DNA of 64,000 nucleotides from Chryseobacterium gambrini (GCF_900156825.1 NZ_FTOV01000007.1:1-64000); one strand, 5' to 3'. Shown: positions 8,264 to 18,384, counted from the first letter of the stretch. Notes: generated by a model from the sequence alone, not told the origin. A program made the numbers and translations.

Positions 8264-10534
8264 ATGACTTTTGATATTGATATGATCAAAAAAGTGTACG
8301 AGCGTTACCCGGAAAGAATTGCTGCGGCAAGAAAAGTAGTGGGAAAACCTCTTACCCTTTCAGAAAAAATCCTTTATACCCACCTTTGGGAAGGAAATGC
8401 AACACAGGCACACGAAAGAGGAAATTCTTATGTAGATTTCGCACCGGACAGAGTAGCGATGCAGGATGCAACGGCACAAATGGCACTGCTACAGTTTATG
8501 CAGGCAGGAAAAGCGAAAGTGGCTGTTCCTTCAACCGCTCACGCCGATCACCTTATTCAGGCAAGAGTAGGTGCAGAAGCAGATTTACAGGAAGGTATCA
8601 ACAAAAACTCGGAAGTTTTCAATTTCCTGAGTTCGGTTTGTGATAAGTACGGAATCGGTTTCTGGAAACCGGGAGCCGGAATTATCCATCAGGTTGTACT
8701 GGAAAACTACGCTTTCCCTGGAGGAATGATGATCGGAACTGATTCTCATACCGTAAACGCAGGAGGTTTAGGAATGGTTGCCATCGGAGTTGGCGGCGCA
8801 GATGCAGTAGATGTAATGGCGGGAATGGCTTGGGAACTTAAAATGCCTAAACTAATCGGTGTAAAATTAACCGGTAAAATGTCCGGCTGGACTTCCGCAA
8901 AAGACGTGATCTTAAAAGTGGCAGGAATTCTTACCGTAAAAGGAGGAACAGGCTGCATCGTAGAATATTTCGGAGAAGGAGCACAATCTCTTTCAGCGAC
9001 AGGTAAAGGAACCATATGTAATATGGGAGCGGAAATCGGAGCAACGACTTCTACTTTCGGATATGATGATTCCATGAGAAGATACCTTTCGTCTACCGGA
9101 AGACAGGATGTTGTAGATGCGGCAGATCAGATTGCAGAACATTTAACCGGTGATCCTGAAGTATATGCAAATCCTGAGCAATATTTTGATCAGCTAATTG
9201 AAATTAACCTTTCTGAACTGACTCCTCACTTAAACGGACCTTTCACTCCGGATTTGGCTACGCCTGTTTCTGAATTCAGAGCAAAAGCAGAAGCCAACGG
9301 ATGGCCTTTAGAAGTAGAATGGGCACTGATTGGTTCTTGTACCAATTCGTCCTACGAAGATTTATCAAGAGCAGCTTCTATCGTGGAAGATGCCGTTGCT
9401 AAAGGAGTGAAACCAAAAGCTATTTTAGGAATTAATCCGGGTTCTGAGCAGGTGAAATTTACCGCAGAAAGAGACGGTTTCCTGAATTCATTCAGAAAGT
9501 TTGAGAATGCAAGAATCTTTACGAACGCCTGCGGTCCTTGTATCGGACAATGGGACAGAGAAGGCGCTGAAAAAGGAGAAAAGAATTCGATCATTCACTC
9601 TTTCAACAGAAACTTTGCAAAAAGAGCAGACGGAAATCCAAATACCCACGCTTTCGTAGCTTCTCCGGAAATGGTAGCTGCTGTTGCAATTTCGGGCAGA
9701 CTGGATTTTAATCCTATTACCGATACTTTAACCAACGAAGCCGGAGAGCAGATTAAATTAGACGAGCCTAAAGGTTTTGAATTACCGGAAAAAGGATTCG
9801 CTGTGGATGACAATGGTTATCAGGCGCCTTCTGAAGACGGATCTTCTGTTCAGGTAAATGTAAGCCCAACTTCAGACAGACTTCAGTTACTGGAAGAATT
9901 TCCGGCTTGGGACGGCAAAAACATTACGGGAGCAAGACTTTTAATAAAGGCTTTCGGAAAATGTACAACCGACCACATTTCTATGGCAGGACCATGGCTG
10001 AAATACAGAGGTCACCTTGATAATATTTCAAATAATATGTTGATCGGAGCAGTTAATGCGTTCAACATGGAAACGAATAAAGTTAAAAATCAGCTTACAG
10101 GAGAATATGGAGAAGTTCCTGCCGTACAGAGAGATTATAAAGCCGCAGGAATTCCATCCATCGTTGTGGGAGACCAAAACTACGGGGAAGGTTCTTCAAG
10201 AGAGCATGCTGCAATGGAACCGAGACATTTGGGCGTAAAAGCTGTTTTGGTAAAATCGTTTGCGAGAATTCATGAAACCAACCTGAAAAAACAGGGAATG
10301 TTGGGAATTACTTTTGCCAATGAAGCAGATTATGATAAAATTCTGGAAGATGATGTGATCAACTTCTTGGATCTTGATCAGTTTGCTCCGGGAAAACAAC
10401 TGACTTTAGAATTCATCCATTCAGATGGAACGAAAGATATTGTGATGGCAAACCATACCTATAACGATCAGCAAATTGACTGGTTTAAGGCAGGTTCTGC
10501 TTTGAATCTGATCAAACAACAGGAGAAAAATTAA
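8264..10534 (+). CDS. acn: Aconitate hydratase, AcnA/mitochondrial type
   Basis: 756 aa, matching the length of the mitochondrial-type aconitases common in Bacteroidota. Cluster ligands are visible in [10 protein letters not shown] near residue 358 and [12 protein letters not shown] near residues 422-425. Active-site phrases include [17 protein letters not shown] and [12 protein letters not shown]. It interconverts citrate and isocitrate through cis-aconitate in the TCA cycle. It stands alone between acnB and a strong terminator. Its sequence architecture differs entirely from AcnB (no N-terminal HEAT domain), so this is not a recent duplication. The start is well placed ([19 protein letters not shown]). 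Confidence 0.95.
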   Translation: MTFDIDMIKKVYERYPERIAAARKVVGKPLTLSEKILYTHLWEGNATQAHERGNSYVDFAPDRVAMQDATAQMALLQFMQAGKAKVAVPSTAHADHLIQARVGAEADLQEGINKNSEVFNFLSSVCDKYGIGFWKPGAGIIHQVVLENYAFPGGMMIGTDSHTVNAGGLGMVAIGVGGADAVDVMAGMAWELKMPKLIGVKLTGKMSGWTSAKDVILKVAGILTVKGGTGCIVEYFGEGAQSLSATGKGTICNMGAEIGATTSTFGYDDSMRRYLSSTGRQDVVDAADQIAEHLTGDPEVYANPEQYFDQLIEINLSELTPHLNGPFTPDLATPVSEFRAKAEANGWPLEVEWALIGSCTNSSYEDLSRAASIVEDAVAKGVKPKAILGINPGSEQVKFTAERDGFLNSFRKFENARIFTNACGPCIGQWDREGAEKGEKNSIIHSFNRNFAKRADGNPNTHAFVASPEMVAAVAISGRLDFNPITDTLTNEAGEQIKLDEPKGFELPEKGFAVDDNGYQAPSEDGSSVQVNVSPTSDRLQLLEEFPAWDGKNITGARLLIKAFGKCTTDHISMAGPWLKYRGHLDNISNNMLIGAVNAFNMETNKVKNQLTGEYGEVPAVQRDYKAAGIPSIVVGDQNYGEGSSREHAAMEPRHLGVKAVLVKSFARIHETNLKKQGMLGITFANEADYDKILEDDVINFLDLDQFAPGKQLTLEFIHSDGTKDIVMANHTYNDQQIDWFKAGSALNLIKQQEKN

Positions 10535-10556
10535 TTGTTAGATTTAATTAATCATA

Positions 10557-10590
10557 AAAAAGCAACTTCAGATTGAAGTTGCTTTTTGTT
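10557..10590 (+). terminator. Intrinsic terminator of the second aconitase
   Basis: 14-bp stem AAAAAGCAACTTCA / TGAAGTTGCTTTTT (10557-10570 with 10574-10587) with a 3-base loop and a T-rich tail. Confidence 0.9.
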
Positions 10591-10644
10591 TTATATTGAT
10601 TTAGCTTATTTTTAGGCTTTAAAAACTAATAGTAAAACTGAACT

Positions 10645-11139
10645 ATGAAAAAACTTTTACTGCTTTTATCGTTTCTTCCTCTACTCTCTTTCGCGCAGGA
10701 AAACAACGAAGTAAAAATTAATGCCTTTGGAATATTTAAATCAAGAATTGATATTGGATATGAACGAATTATTAATTACAATGCCGGAATAGGAAGTTAT
10801 TTTATATACCAATGGAAAGAAAAATATACGGTTATGCCATATTATAGATTTTACACAGATAATGAAGGTATTGCAAAAGATTTTTTTATTGAAGCATTAG
10901 CTATTTACAACAGAAACAAATATTCTCCGCTTGACGATAATGGTCAGACTTTAAATAATGAGAAATGGGGATCATCTTTAGGAATCGGAGCCGGAGTGGG
11001 AGAAAAATATGTATTTCTATCAAATCTCTTTGTGGAAGCTGGTCTGGAAGCCGGAATTGTTAAAAATTTATCTGCTTCAGACAGAGATCAGTATGGTGGA
11101 TTATTCCGCCTCTTTATTTCAGCAGGGTATAGATTTTAA
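10645..11139 (+). CDS. Small outer-membrane-like beta-barrel protein, function unknown
   Basis: 164 aa with a strong signal peptide (MKKLLLLLSFLPLLSFAQ). The mature chain alternates polar and aromatic residues, has repeated glycines and ends in RLFISAGYRF. A terminal aromatic strand of this kind is typical of outer-membrane beta-barrels. I recognise no specific family. It lies 66 bases upstream of a TonB-family receptor on the same strand and could be co-expressed with it. Confidence 0.65.
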   Translation: MKKLLLLLSFLPLLSFAQENNEVKINAFGIFKSRIDIGYERIINYNAGIGSYFIYQWKEKYTVMPYYRFYTDNEGIAKDFFIEALAIYNRNKYSPLDDNGQTLNNEKWGSSLGIGAGVGEKYVFLSNLFVEAGLEAGIVKNLSASDRDQYGGLFRLFISAGYRF

Positions 11140-11206
11140 ATTTAAGTGAATAAAAATGTAACAAAAGTACTTTTTTCATTGTCTAATAGGATATCAGAAA
11201 GACATT

Positions 11207-13426
11207 ATGAAAAAAGCAATTATTGCGTTATCACTTTTGGGCAGCATCTTTTCTTTTGCCCAGGAAAAAACGAATAACCAGGCAACCAAAGAAAAACAAA
11301 TTGAAGGAGTAACCATCACCAAAACTAAAAAAGCCGTTGAACAGAAAGCCGACCGTACGATTTTCGATTTTTCGGAACAGCCGCAGCTTAATAACGGAAA
11401 CGTTCTGGAAGGCATCAAAAAACTTCCCGGATTGGTGTCTACCGATATCGCAGGAATGATGTATCAGGGAAAAGTTCTGGATGTTTATTTGAACGGAAGA
11501 CCTTTGAACATTACTTCCAATGAGCTTAATTCTTTTCTTGAAGGAATGCCCGCCAATTCTGTAGACCGAATTGAAGTTATTACACAGCCCGGTGCGGAAT
11601 TTCCTGCCACTTCAGGCGGTGCCATCATGAATATTATTACCAATAAAAATGCGAATAAATATTTAACGGCAACCTATTCAGGAAATTATTCTTTTACGAA
11701 TTATGATAAATTCAGAAGCAGAACAAGCAACTCTCTGAATCTGAATGCGAGAAATAAAATTTTCGGATGGCAACTGAATGTTGGGCAGAATTACCGTGAA
11801 AGTATGCTGAACAGCAATCAGGACAATCTGATGTTAAGCAATACGGACAGAGTAGGAAGAGGATATTTTGCAAAATCCGGGCTTACTTTTGATCTCGGAC
11901 AGGACAGATTGCTTTTAAATTATGATATTTACCATAACAACAATGATAATTATACAGCCAGCAACGGACTTGCAGATCTTCCGTATTATCTGAATCCAAA
12001 TATTATCAGAGAAGGAAATTTTTCCAGTTTTGATGCAGCTCATACCGATAATGTGAGACAGGAAGCTGTGGTAACTTATCAGAAACGTTTTACAGAAAAA
12101 TCCCAAAAGCTGGATTTCCAGTTTGGTTTTACAAAATCCGACAGTAAATTTATTCAGGATAACATTTTTACAGATGTCGTTTATACAAACCCTGTTGAAA
12201 ATAGTCCCAGAATTCCTTTTTCTAATAAGCTGAACAACAAATCGGATATGGAAATCGCCAATTTTAAGGCAGATTATTCTCAGCCTTTAAAGATTCTGGA
12301 CGGCGGAAAAGTAAGTTTGGGAGGATTGTACGAGCATCAGAATTTTGATACGGAAAGCAAAGGAATCACGAATTTAGAATACACCAGACAGACAACGGCA
12401 ACTTATCTGGAGTTTCAGGCTAAGCTGAAAAAGTTTGATTTTATTTTGGGAACGCGTGCTGAAAATTATGATATTTCCGGTGTTACAAGATATTACAACA
12501 ACAAAAATCTTATTGAGGCAGATCTTCTTCCTTTTAACAAGTTTAAATTGTTCCCGAACGCAAGTGTTCAGTACAATCTGATGAATCAGGTATACGTAGC
12601 AGCGAATTACAATAAAAAGATCAATTTGCCGAGTATTTCTGCCTTAAACCCAAACAACACCACATTTCAGGGACCGAATACGCAGGTAACAGGAAACCCG
12701 AATCTTCAGCCAACGATTTTTGATAATTATGAAATAAAAATTTCAGCTTTCGATTATGCATTTATCGGATACAGTGTAAGTTCAGCGAAAAATCAGGTTG
12801 CACAGATCATCAGAAAAGACGGAAAAAATCTGTTCAACGAGCAGATTAATATTTCTGAAATGAAAATCCACAATTTCAACGTCGGATTACCGGTTCCTTT
12901 CATGATTTTTAGCAAACCGCTGAGCGAAATCATGAAGTTTAATTTCAATCCGGATAAGATCAACTTCATGTACATTTACGCAGGTTATCAGAAGCATGAC
13001 ATTGACAATCTGAACAATAAAGGATTCTGGATTCTGAATCTGATGACGCAGATCATTTTACCGAAAGAGATCAAATTAACAGCCAATTACAGTTATCTCA
13101 CTCCAAAAGCAGGGTATTTTTATTTCACCGCAGAAAAACCATTCAACAATTCTGTGGATCTTACCCTTACGAAGAAATTTATGGACAATCGTTTGACGGT
13201 TTCTGTTTTTGCCAATGATATTTTCAACGGACAATTGATGCAGGTTCGCTCGAATCCGCCTTCCGGAGAAACGGTAATGCTGAGAACGAAATACGACTCA
13301 AGAAATTTCGGATTATCGGTTAATTACAAAATCCCTACGAAGAACAAATTGGCAAAAGAAGATGCAAACATTCTGAATCAGACGAAGAAAGATGAAAATG
13401 GTGGTGTGATGCAGCAGGGACAGTAG
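11207..13426 (+). CDS. TonB-dependent receptor / outer-membrane beta-barrel family protein
   Basis: 739 aa. Signal peptide MKKAIIALSLLGSIFSFAQ, then a plug domain at about residues 28-150 (EGVTITKTKKAVEQKADRT, a characteristic opening of this subfamily; VLDVYLNGRPLNI; IEVITQPGAEFPATSGGAIM), then a long barrel. It belongs to the flavobacterial receptor subgroup whose barrel is annotated as outer-membrane protein beta-barrel family. The usual N-terminal carboxypeptidase-regulatory-like domain is absent. The C-terminus carries a hydrophilic tail (KKDENGGVMQQGQ) after the last strand. The substrate is unknown, and no riboswitch or regulator lies beside it. Confidence 0.85.
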   Translation: MKKAIIALSLLGSIFSFAQEKTNNQATKEKQIEGVTITKTKKAVEQKADRTIFDFSEQPQLNNGNVLEGIKKLPGLVSTDIAGMMYQGKVLDVYLNGRPLNITSNELNSFLEGMPANSVDRIEVITQPGAEFPATSGGAIMNIITNKNANKYLTATYSGNYSFTNYDKFRSRTSNSLNLNARNKIFGWQLNVGQNYRESMLNSNQDNLMLSNTDRVGRGYFAKSGLTFDLGQDRLLLNYDIYHNNNDNYTASNGLADLPYYLNPNIIREGNFSSFDAAHTDNVRQEAVVTYQKRFTEKSQKLDFQFGFTKSDSKFIQDNIFTDVVYTNPVENSPRIPFSNKLNNKSDMEIANFKADYSQPLKILDGGKVSLGGLYEHQNFDTESKGITNLEYTRQTTATYLEFQAKLKKFDFILGTRAENYDISGVTRYYNNKNLIEADLLPFNKFKLFPNASVQYNLMNQVYVAANYNKKINLPSISALNPNNTTFQGPNTQVTGNPNLQPTIFDNYEIKISAFDYAFIGYSVSSAKNQVAQIIRKDGKNLFNEQINISEMKIHNFNVGLPVPFMIFSKPLSEIMKFNFNPDKINFMYIYAGYQKHDIDNLNNKGFWILNLMTQIILPKEIKLTANYSYLTPKAGYFYFTAEKPFNNSVDLTLTKKFMDNRLTVSVFANDIFNGQLMQVRSNPPSGETVMLRTKYDSRNFGLSVNYKIPTKNKLAKEDANILNQTKKDENGGVMQQGQ

Positions 13427-13438
13427 TTTTTAGTTTAA

Positions 13439-13861
13439 ACACTAATTGCACGAATGTCTTTGCACAAATTTCACGAATAATTTTTGATTTATAATGATTA
13501 AGCAAAATTGAAACTAATAAGTATTTATTTTATCAATAGGAGCGGACTTTAGTCCGCTTTTTTATATCCCGAAAGAAAGGCTTTAGCCAAAACTTAGAAT
13601 ATTTATGTGATTTGTGCAAAAAATTTGTGTCATTAGTGTTTAGGTGATACGAGCGGACTAAAGTCCGATTTTTTTACGCCCCAAAGAAATGCTTCAGCCA
13701 AAACTTAGAAAATTTGTGCGGTTTGTGCAAAAAAATTTGTGTCATTAGTGTTTAGGCGATACGAGCGGACTTTAGTCCGCTTTTTTACGCCCCAAAGAAA
13801 TGCTTTAGCCAAAACTTAGAATATTTGTGCGATTTGTGCAAAGCATTCGTGCAATTTGTGT
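13439..13861. repeat. Three tandem 111-112 bp hairpin units bounded by inverted arms
   Basis: Each unit begins with a short hairpin, AGCGGACTTTAGTCCGCT or a close variant, at 13541, 13652 and 13764 (spacing 111 and 112). The hairpin is followed by T6-7 and a conserved roughly 90-base body. The block is flanked by 30-base inverted arms (13439-13469 and 13832-13861, about 29 matching positions). It fills the intergenic space between two convergent genes, so the T-tailed hairpins may also terminate transcription. I see no coding content in 13427-13866. Confidence 0.85.
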
Positions 13862-13866
13862 TCAAG

Positions 13867-14577
13867 TTAAAAATCAATAGTCTGAAAACGCCAATTCAAC
13901 GTATCAATCAACGTTAACTGATTCAACGGCAATGGTAAATCTGTAATAATTTTCAAAGCTAAATTCGCCATCATGCTTCCTACAATTCCGGGTAACGCTC
14001 CCAAAACGCCTAAGCTGTCACAATCCGGAAGTTGTTCATCAAAAGGCGGTTCCGGAAAAATGTCTCTTAAATTTTTACTGCCATTATAATTAAAAATCGC
14101 AGCCTGCCCTGAAAATCCGAGAATACTTCCATAAACCAAAGGCTTTTTGAATTGTACACAGGTATCATTAACTAAATATCTCGTTTTAAAATTATCGGAA
14201 CCATCAATAATGATATCAAATCCGGAAATCAATTCTTCTGCGTTTGATTCATCTATTTTTTGTTCAATCCCAATAAATTTAATTTGATGATTTAAGTTTC
14301 TGACAAACATTTCGGCGCTTTTTACTTTAGAAATTCCAACTGATTTTTCATTATGAATAATTTGTCGGTTTAAATTATGGAGTTCCACCTCATCAAAATC
14401 CACGACACCCAAAGTTCCGACACCTGCAGCAGCCAAATATTGGATAACGGGACTTCCCAAACCTCCGGCTCCAATCACCAAAACTTTAGAATTCATTATT
14501 TTTCTTTGACCCTCCAATCCGATTTCTTCTATGAAGATCTGTCGGCTGTATCTTGCGAAAATGTCTTCTTTTTTCAT
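13867..14577 (-). CDS. thiF: ThiF/MoeB/HesA-family adenylyltransferase
   Basis: 236 aa. E1-like Rossmann fold with GAGGLGS at about residues 36-42 for ATP binding, then conserved D-x-D-x-V-E-x-x-N-L-N-R-Q, and DGSDNFKTRYLVND around residues 125-138. It should adenylate the C-terminal glycine of ThiS during sulfur transfer for thiazole synthesis. Cys186 in the PDCDSLGVLGALPG segment aligns with the catalytic cysteine of E. coli ThiF. Both zinc-binding CxxC pairs of canonical ThiF/MoeB are missing: KNLRDIFPEPP replaces the first, and the chain ends before the second. It is the last thi gene but is separated from thiH by about 420 bases of inverted repeats. Confidence 0.85.
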   Translation of the reverse strand: MKKEDIFARYSRQIFIEEIGLEGQRKIMNSKVLVIGAGGLGSPVIQYLAAAGVGTLGVVDFDEVELHNLNRQIIHNEKSVGISKVKSAEMFVRNLNHQIKFIGIEQKIDESNAEELISGFDIIIDGSDNFKTRYLVNDTCVQFKKPLVYGSILGFSGQAAIFNYNGSKNLRDIFPEPPFDEQLPDCDSLGVLGALPGIVGSMMANLALKIITDLPLPLNQLTLIDTLNWRFQTIDF

Positions 14578-14671
14578 TACAATTTTTATTTTTTAACAAC
14601 CTGTTGTGCATCTTGGAAAGTAATTTTAACCCATTAATTGTTAAATATATTTACTTTTTGTTTTACTTTTA

Positions 14672-14820
14672 TAAATGAAATGCCTTTGTTTATCTTTCAT
14701 TAAAGATTGCTTTATTTTAAAAAACTTTGTTTATCCTTGCGATAAAATTTAAACGCTAAGAAAGACAAAGAGTAGATTTTAATTGCCTTGAACGAAGATA
14801 AACAAAGACGTTTCACTTAA
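14672..14820. repeat. Nested inverted repeat in the thiH-thiF gap (first of two)
   Basis: Outer arms at about 14672-14708 and 14784-14820 are near-complementary around a shared CTTTGTTTATCTT / AAGATAAACAAAG core. An inner pair (14725-14741 with 14754-14770) forms a second stem. Together they would fold into one long imperfect hairpin. No open reading frame of note is present. Confidence 0.6.
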
Positions 14821-14859
14821 TTTAGAAATACAAAGGTTCAAAATGCACAATTGTTTTTT

Positions 14860-14990
14860 AACCATTAAGATCTATTTATGGAATGAAGTTTAGTTAAGGC
14901 AATATTTAAATATTTTAAGAATATCTCATCTTATTATTTTCTTGCAAAAAGCTTAATTTTTCTAAACTTCTTAAATAAACCTTAATGGTT
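14860..14990. repeat. Inverted repeat in the thiH-thiF gap (second of two)
   Basis: The arms AACCATTAAGATCTATTTA… (14860-14893) and …TAAATAAACCTTAATGGTT (14962-14990) are close inverted copies with one small insertion. They enclose about 70 AT-rich bases. The right arm ends four bases from the thiH stop codon region. With the preceding repeat it occupies nearly all of 14578-14994. Confidence 0.65.
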
Positions 14991-14994
14991 CAAA

Positions 14995-16113
14995 TTAAAT
15001 TCCGCTATAAACCACATCCCAATCTTTCATTACCGGATCGTAGCCTGCTTTTTTAATGATATTTTTGATTTCCTCTATGCTTCTTTCATCACTGGTTTCG
15101 AATTGTTCCAACGACTCTTTATCCACCGCATAACCTCCCGGATTGGTCTTGGATGCTGCACTCATCGCTGTTGCACCTAATGAAATAATGTTATTTCTAA
15201 ACTTTTCATTTTCTCTTGTGGAAATAGAAATCTCCAAATCTTCATTCCAGATTCGGTAAGCGCAGATGAGCTGTAATAAATCCCTGTCGGACATGATGAA
15301 ATTCGGTTCAATAATTCCTTCCGCAGGTCTTAGGCGTGGAAATGAAACTGAATATCTGCTTTTCCAGTATTGCTTCTGAAGATAATCGATGTGTAATGCG
15401 TTGAAAAAACTGTCTATGCGCCAATCTTCAAGTCCCAGTAAAACACCGAGTCCTATTTTATGAACTCCGGCTTTTCCAATTCTGTCGGGTGTTTCCAGAC
15501 GAAATTCGAAATTCGACTTTTTTCCTTTCGGATGGTATTCTTTGTAAACTTCCTGATGATAAGTTTCTTGATACACCAAAACCGCATGTACTCCTGCTTC
15601 ATGAACCCGTCGGTATTCTTCTTCCGACAAAGGCTGAACTTCAATCGAAATATTGGCAAAATGAGGTTTTAAAAGCTGTATGGCATTCATAAAATAATCG
15701 ATTCCGACCGTTTTATTGGCTTCACCGCTTACCAGCAAAACATGGTTCACGCCCATTGATTTTAAAACGGAGGCTTCAATAAGAATTTCGGTGTCAGAAA
15801 GTGTTTTCCTTTTAATGGAATTATCCAGACTGAAACCACAGTAAGTACAGATATTCTGACATTCGTTACTCAAATACAGCGGCGCATACAACTGAATGGT
15901 TTTTCCGAAACGTTTTTGGGTAAGCTGTTGAGTCATTTCTGCCATCACTTCCAGTTTTTGAGAAGCAACAGGCGACAGAAAATTCAAAAAATCCTCGATG
16001 GTTTTATTCTTTTTATGAAGGCTTTTTTCAACATCGGTTAACGTTACTTTTTCAAGTTTCGTTTTCACCTCATCCCATTGGTATTTTTCAAAAAAATCTT
16101 TAAAACTCTTCAT
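14995..16113 (-). CDS. thiH: 2-iminoacetate synthase ThiH (tyrosine lyase)
   Basis: 372 aa radical SAM enzyme with the CxxxCxxC motif CQNICTYC at residues 85-92. It cleaves tyrosine to dehydroglycine and p-cresol and feeds ThiG for thiazole formation. The length matches the family, and phrases such as LLVSGEANKTVG, YQETYHQEVY and SFPRLRP are typical of ThiH. It lies 11 bases downstream of thiG, so it is translationally close to it. Use of ThiH rather than the oxidase ThiO fits a thiazole route that also works without oxygen. Confidence 0.95.
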   Translation of the reverse strand: MKSFKDFFEKYQWDEVKTKLEKVTLTDVEKSLHKKNKTIEDFLNFLSPVASQKLEVMAEMTQQLTQKRFGKTIQLYAPLYLSNECQNICTYCGFSLDNSIKRKTLSDTEILIEASVLKSMGVNHVLLVSGEANKTVGIDYFMNAIQLLKPHFANISIEVQPLSEEEYRRVHEAGVHAVLVYQETYHQEVYKEYHPKGKKSNFEFRLETPDRIGKAGVHKIGLGVLLGLEDWRIDSFFNALHIDYLQKQYWKSRYSVSFPRLRPAEGIIEPNFIMSDRDLLQLICAYRIWNEDLEISISTRENEKFRNNIISLGATAMSAASKTNPGGYAVDKESLEQFETSDERSIEEIKNIIKKAGYDPVMKDWDVVYSGI

Positions 16114-16124
16114 TATATTTAATT

Positions 16125-16901
16125 TTAATCAAATAAAAAGGCAGTAAGCGGACTTGAAGCTTCTGCGTGATGTGAAATTGCGCCCAAACCGGATTCAAAA
16201 GCTCTTCTTCCTGAAATCACTCCTTCTTTAAACGCCAATGCCATATTTACCGGATTCTTCGCCACCGCAATTGCTGTGTTTACCAAAACCGCATCGGCGC
16301 CCATTTCCATTGCTTTTGCCGCATCGGAAGGCGCCCCAATTCCCGCATCCACCACAACCGGAACATTACTTTGAGCAATAATGATTTCTAAAAAATCCAA
16401 TGTTTTTAGTCCTTTATTGGTTCCGATTGGCGCTCCTAAAGGCATGACAACGGCTGTTCCTGCATCTTCCAAACGTTTGCACAGAACAGGATCTGCATGA
16501 ATGTAAGGCATCACGACAAACCCTAATTTTGCCAGTTCCTCTGTTGCATACAATGTTTCAATAGGATCGGGTAACAGATATTTCGGATCGGGATGGATTT
16601 CCAGTTTCACCCAGTTGGTTTCCAGTGCTTCTCTTGCCAACTGTGCCGCTAAAACGGCTTCTTTGGCAGTTCTTGCTCCTGAAGTATTGGGTAAAAGGTG
16701 AGATTTTGTCGGTTTTAATGCACTTAAAATATCATCTTCCGAAGAATGAGCATCGATTCTTTTCAAAGCCATAGTTACCAATTCGCTTTCAGAAGCGATG
16801 ATAGAATTAGTCATTTCCGACAGGCTTCCGAATTTTCCTGTTCCTAAAAACAATCTCGATTCAAAGATTCTGTCGGCTATTTTTAAAGGTTGATTTTTCA
16901 T
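16125..16901 (-). CDS. thiG: Thiazole synthase ThiG
   Basis: 258 aa TIM-barrel enzyme. It condenses 1-deoxyxylulose 5-phosphate, dehydroglycine and ThiS-thiocarboxylate into the thiazole phosphate. Family phrases are present: FLGTGKF near the N-terminus, [43 protein letters not shown] and [31 protein letters not shown]. It follows thiE by about 30 bases and precedes thiH by 11, inside the thi operon. Confidence 0.96.
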   Translation of the reverse strand: MKNQPLKIADRIFESRLFLGTGKFGSLSEMTNSIIASESELVTMALKRIDAHSSEDDILSALKPTKSHLLPNTSGARTAKEAVLAAQLAREALETNWVKLEIHPDPKYLLPDPIETLYATEELAKLGFVVMPYIHADPVLCKRLEDAGTAVVMPLGAPIGTNKGLKTLDFLEIIIAQSNVPVVVDAGIGAPSDAAKAMEMGADAVLVNTAIAVAKNPVNMALAFKEGVISGRRAFESGLGAISHHAEASSPLTAFLFD

Positions 16902-16931
16902 ATTTACTTTTTAATTTAGATGTTCTAAGAT

Positions 16932-17552
16932 TTAACTGAATTCTAAAATGTTTCTGAATTCTCTAATTACGGAAGGCTGACTGGTAATCTGCCCGGAAAC
17001 AGCAACACCATAAATTCCGATTTCCTGTAATCGTTTGATGTCTTCCAAAACAACTCCGCCAATGGCAAAAATTTTAGGAATCTCAATAGATTTTTCTTTT
17101 AAGCTATTGATGATTTCATGATAACCTTCAAATCCTAATATCGGACTTAATTGTTCTTTGGTAGAAGTAAATCTCAACGGACCTAACCCAATGTAATCAC
17201 AATGCTCTACCATTCTCTGAAGAATATCTGAAAAAGTATTGGCTGTTCCTCCGATGATTTTATGCTCTCCCAAAATGTATCTCGCCTTTTCTACGGACAT
17301 ATCGTTCAGCCCTAAATGAACTCCATCTGCATCAACGTCTTTCGCGATCTGAACATGATCGTTGATGATACAAACAGCCTGATAATCTGCACATAACTTT
17401 TTTGAAATTTCACAGAGTCTGATAAAATCTTTTTCGGGTGTATTTTTCCAGCGAACCTGAATCCATTTTGCGCCATAATCAAGAGCTTTTCGGATGTTCT
17501 TTTCCTGAACTTCTAAAGATGAACCCTGAGAGATGTATTGTAATTTTTCCAT
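16932..17552 (-). CDS. thiE: Thiamine phosphate synthase ThiE
   Basis: 206 aa TIM-barrel protein. It joins the pyrimidine diphosphate to thiazole phosphate. The conserved phrases INDHVQIAKDVDADGVHLG, GLGPLRFTSTKEQ and IFAIGGV are clear, including the substrate-binding HLG and GP(x)F-T-K segments. It is the better ThiE of the two family members in the operon, so it is the likely catalyst. It follows thiD after about 115 AT-rich bases that contain degenerate intergenic-repeat text (CTAAGAGCGCTAAG … CTTAGCAAAGACC). Confidence 0.9.
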   Translation of the reverse strand: MEKLQYISQGSSLEVQEKNIRKALDYGAKWIQVRWKNTPEKDFIRLCEISKKLCADYQAVCIINDHVQIAKDVDADGVHLGLNDMSVEKARYILGEHKIIGGTANTFSDILQRMVEHCDYIGLGPLRFTSTKEQLSPILGFEGYHEIINSLKEKSIEIPKIFAIGGVVLEDIKRLQEIGIYGVAVSGQITSQPSVIREFRNILEFS

Positions 17553-17668
17553 TTTTTAATTTTGATTTTAACACTAAGAGCGCTAAGATTTTTTTTAACT
17601 ACTAAACGTTTTTTAAGTTCGCAAAGGCGTTTCACTTAGCAAAGACCACAAAGTTTTAATATTAATTT

Positions 17669-18384
17669 TCAGGAGTGAAATCCTAACAACATCTGATTGC
17701 TTGTTAAAAATTTTTCAATGTATTGTTTTCCTTTTCGGCAGGCATTTTGCAAATTTTCTCCTTTTGCTAAATGACTTGCAATTGAGGAAGAAAGTACGCA
17801 GCCTGAACCGTGTTTCGGGTAAAATACAGAGGTTGTATTGTTGGATTTGATTGAAATTTCTTTTCCATTTTCCCATAAAATATCTGTTCCGATTTTATCT
17901 TCACGATGTCCGCCTTTTATTAATACGGAACATCCATTTTCTGATGGTTCAAAAAGATGTTCTTTCAAAACGTTGTATTCATTATAGTTGGGTGTGACTA
18001 AATCTATTTTTTGTAAAACATTTTTTACATTTGAAATGGTATTCAGATCAAAAAAAGAAAATTCCGATGTGCTTTTTAAAACCGGATCCCAGACAATTTT
18101 TACTTCAGGATTAATGGATTTTATTTTTTTCGTAATCTGGTCTAAAAATTCCGCATTTTTTACCACCCCGATTTTCACCGCTTCCACTTTATATTTTTTC
18201 ATTAAAACATTGATCGCTGATAAAATTTCATCTATCGGCTGCCATTGAAGCGTATAAAATTCGGACTCTGTTTGTAAAGTCATTGCCGTACAGACTGCCA
18301 ATCCCTGAACTTTTAACTGTTCAAATGTTTTAATATCTGCCAATACACCGGCTCCGCCACTTGTATCGAAACCGGCAATGCTCA

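Noticed and set aside
5168..10534. Duplicated aconitase with one copy decaying
   Set aside because: Both frames are complete with all cluster cysteines, and the two belong to different architectural families.
13541..13866. Regularly spaced repeats resembling a CRISPR array
   Set aside because: The whole 111-bp unit is conserved, not just the hairpin, so there are no unique spacers, and no cas genes are nearby.
17553..17668. Possible extra gene or riboswitch in the thiD-thiE gap
   Set aside because: Only degenerate intergenic-repeat text (CTAAGAGCGCTAAG, CTTAGCAAAGACC) is seen, with no frame and no THI motifs.
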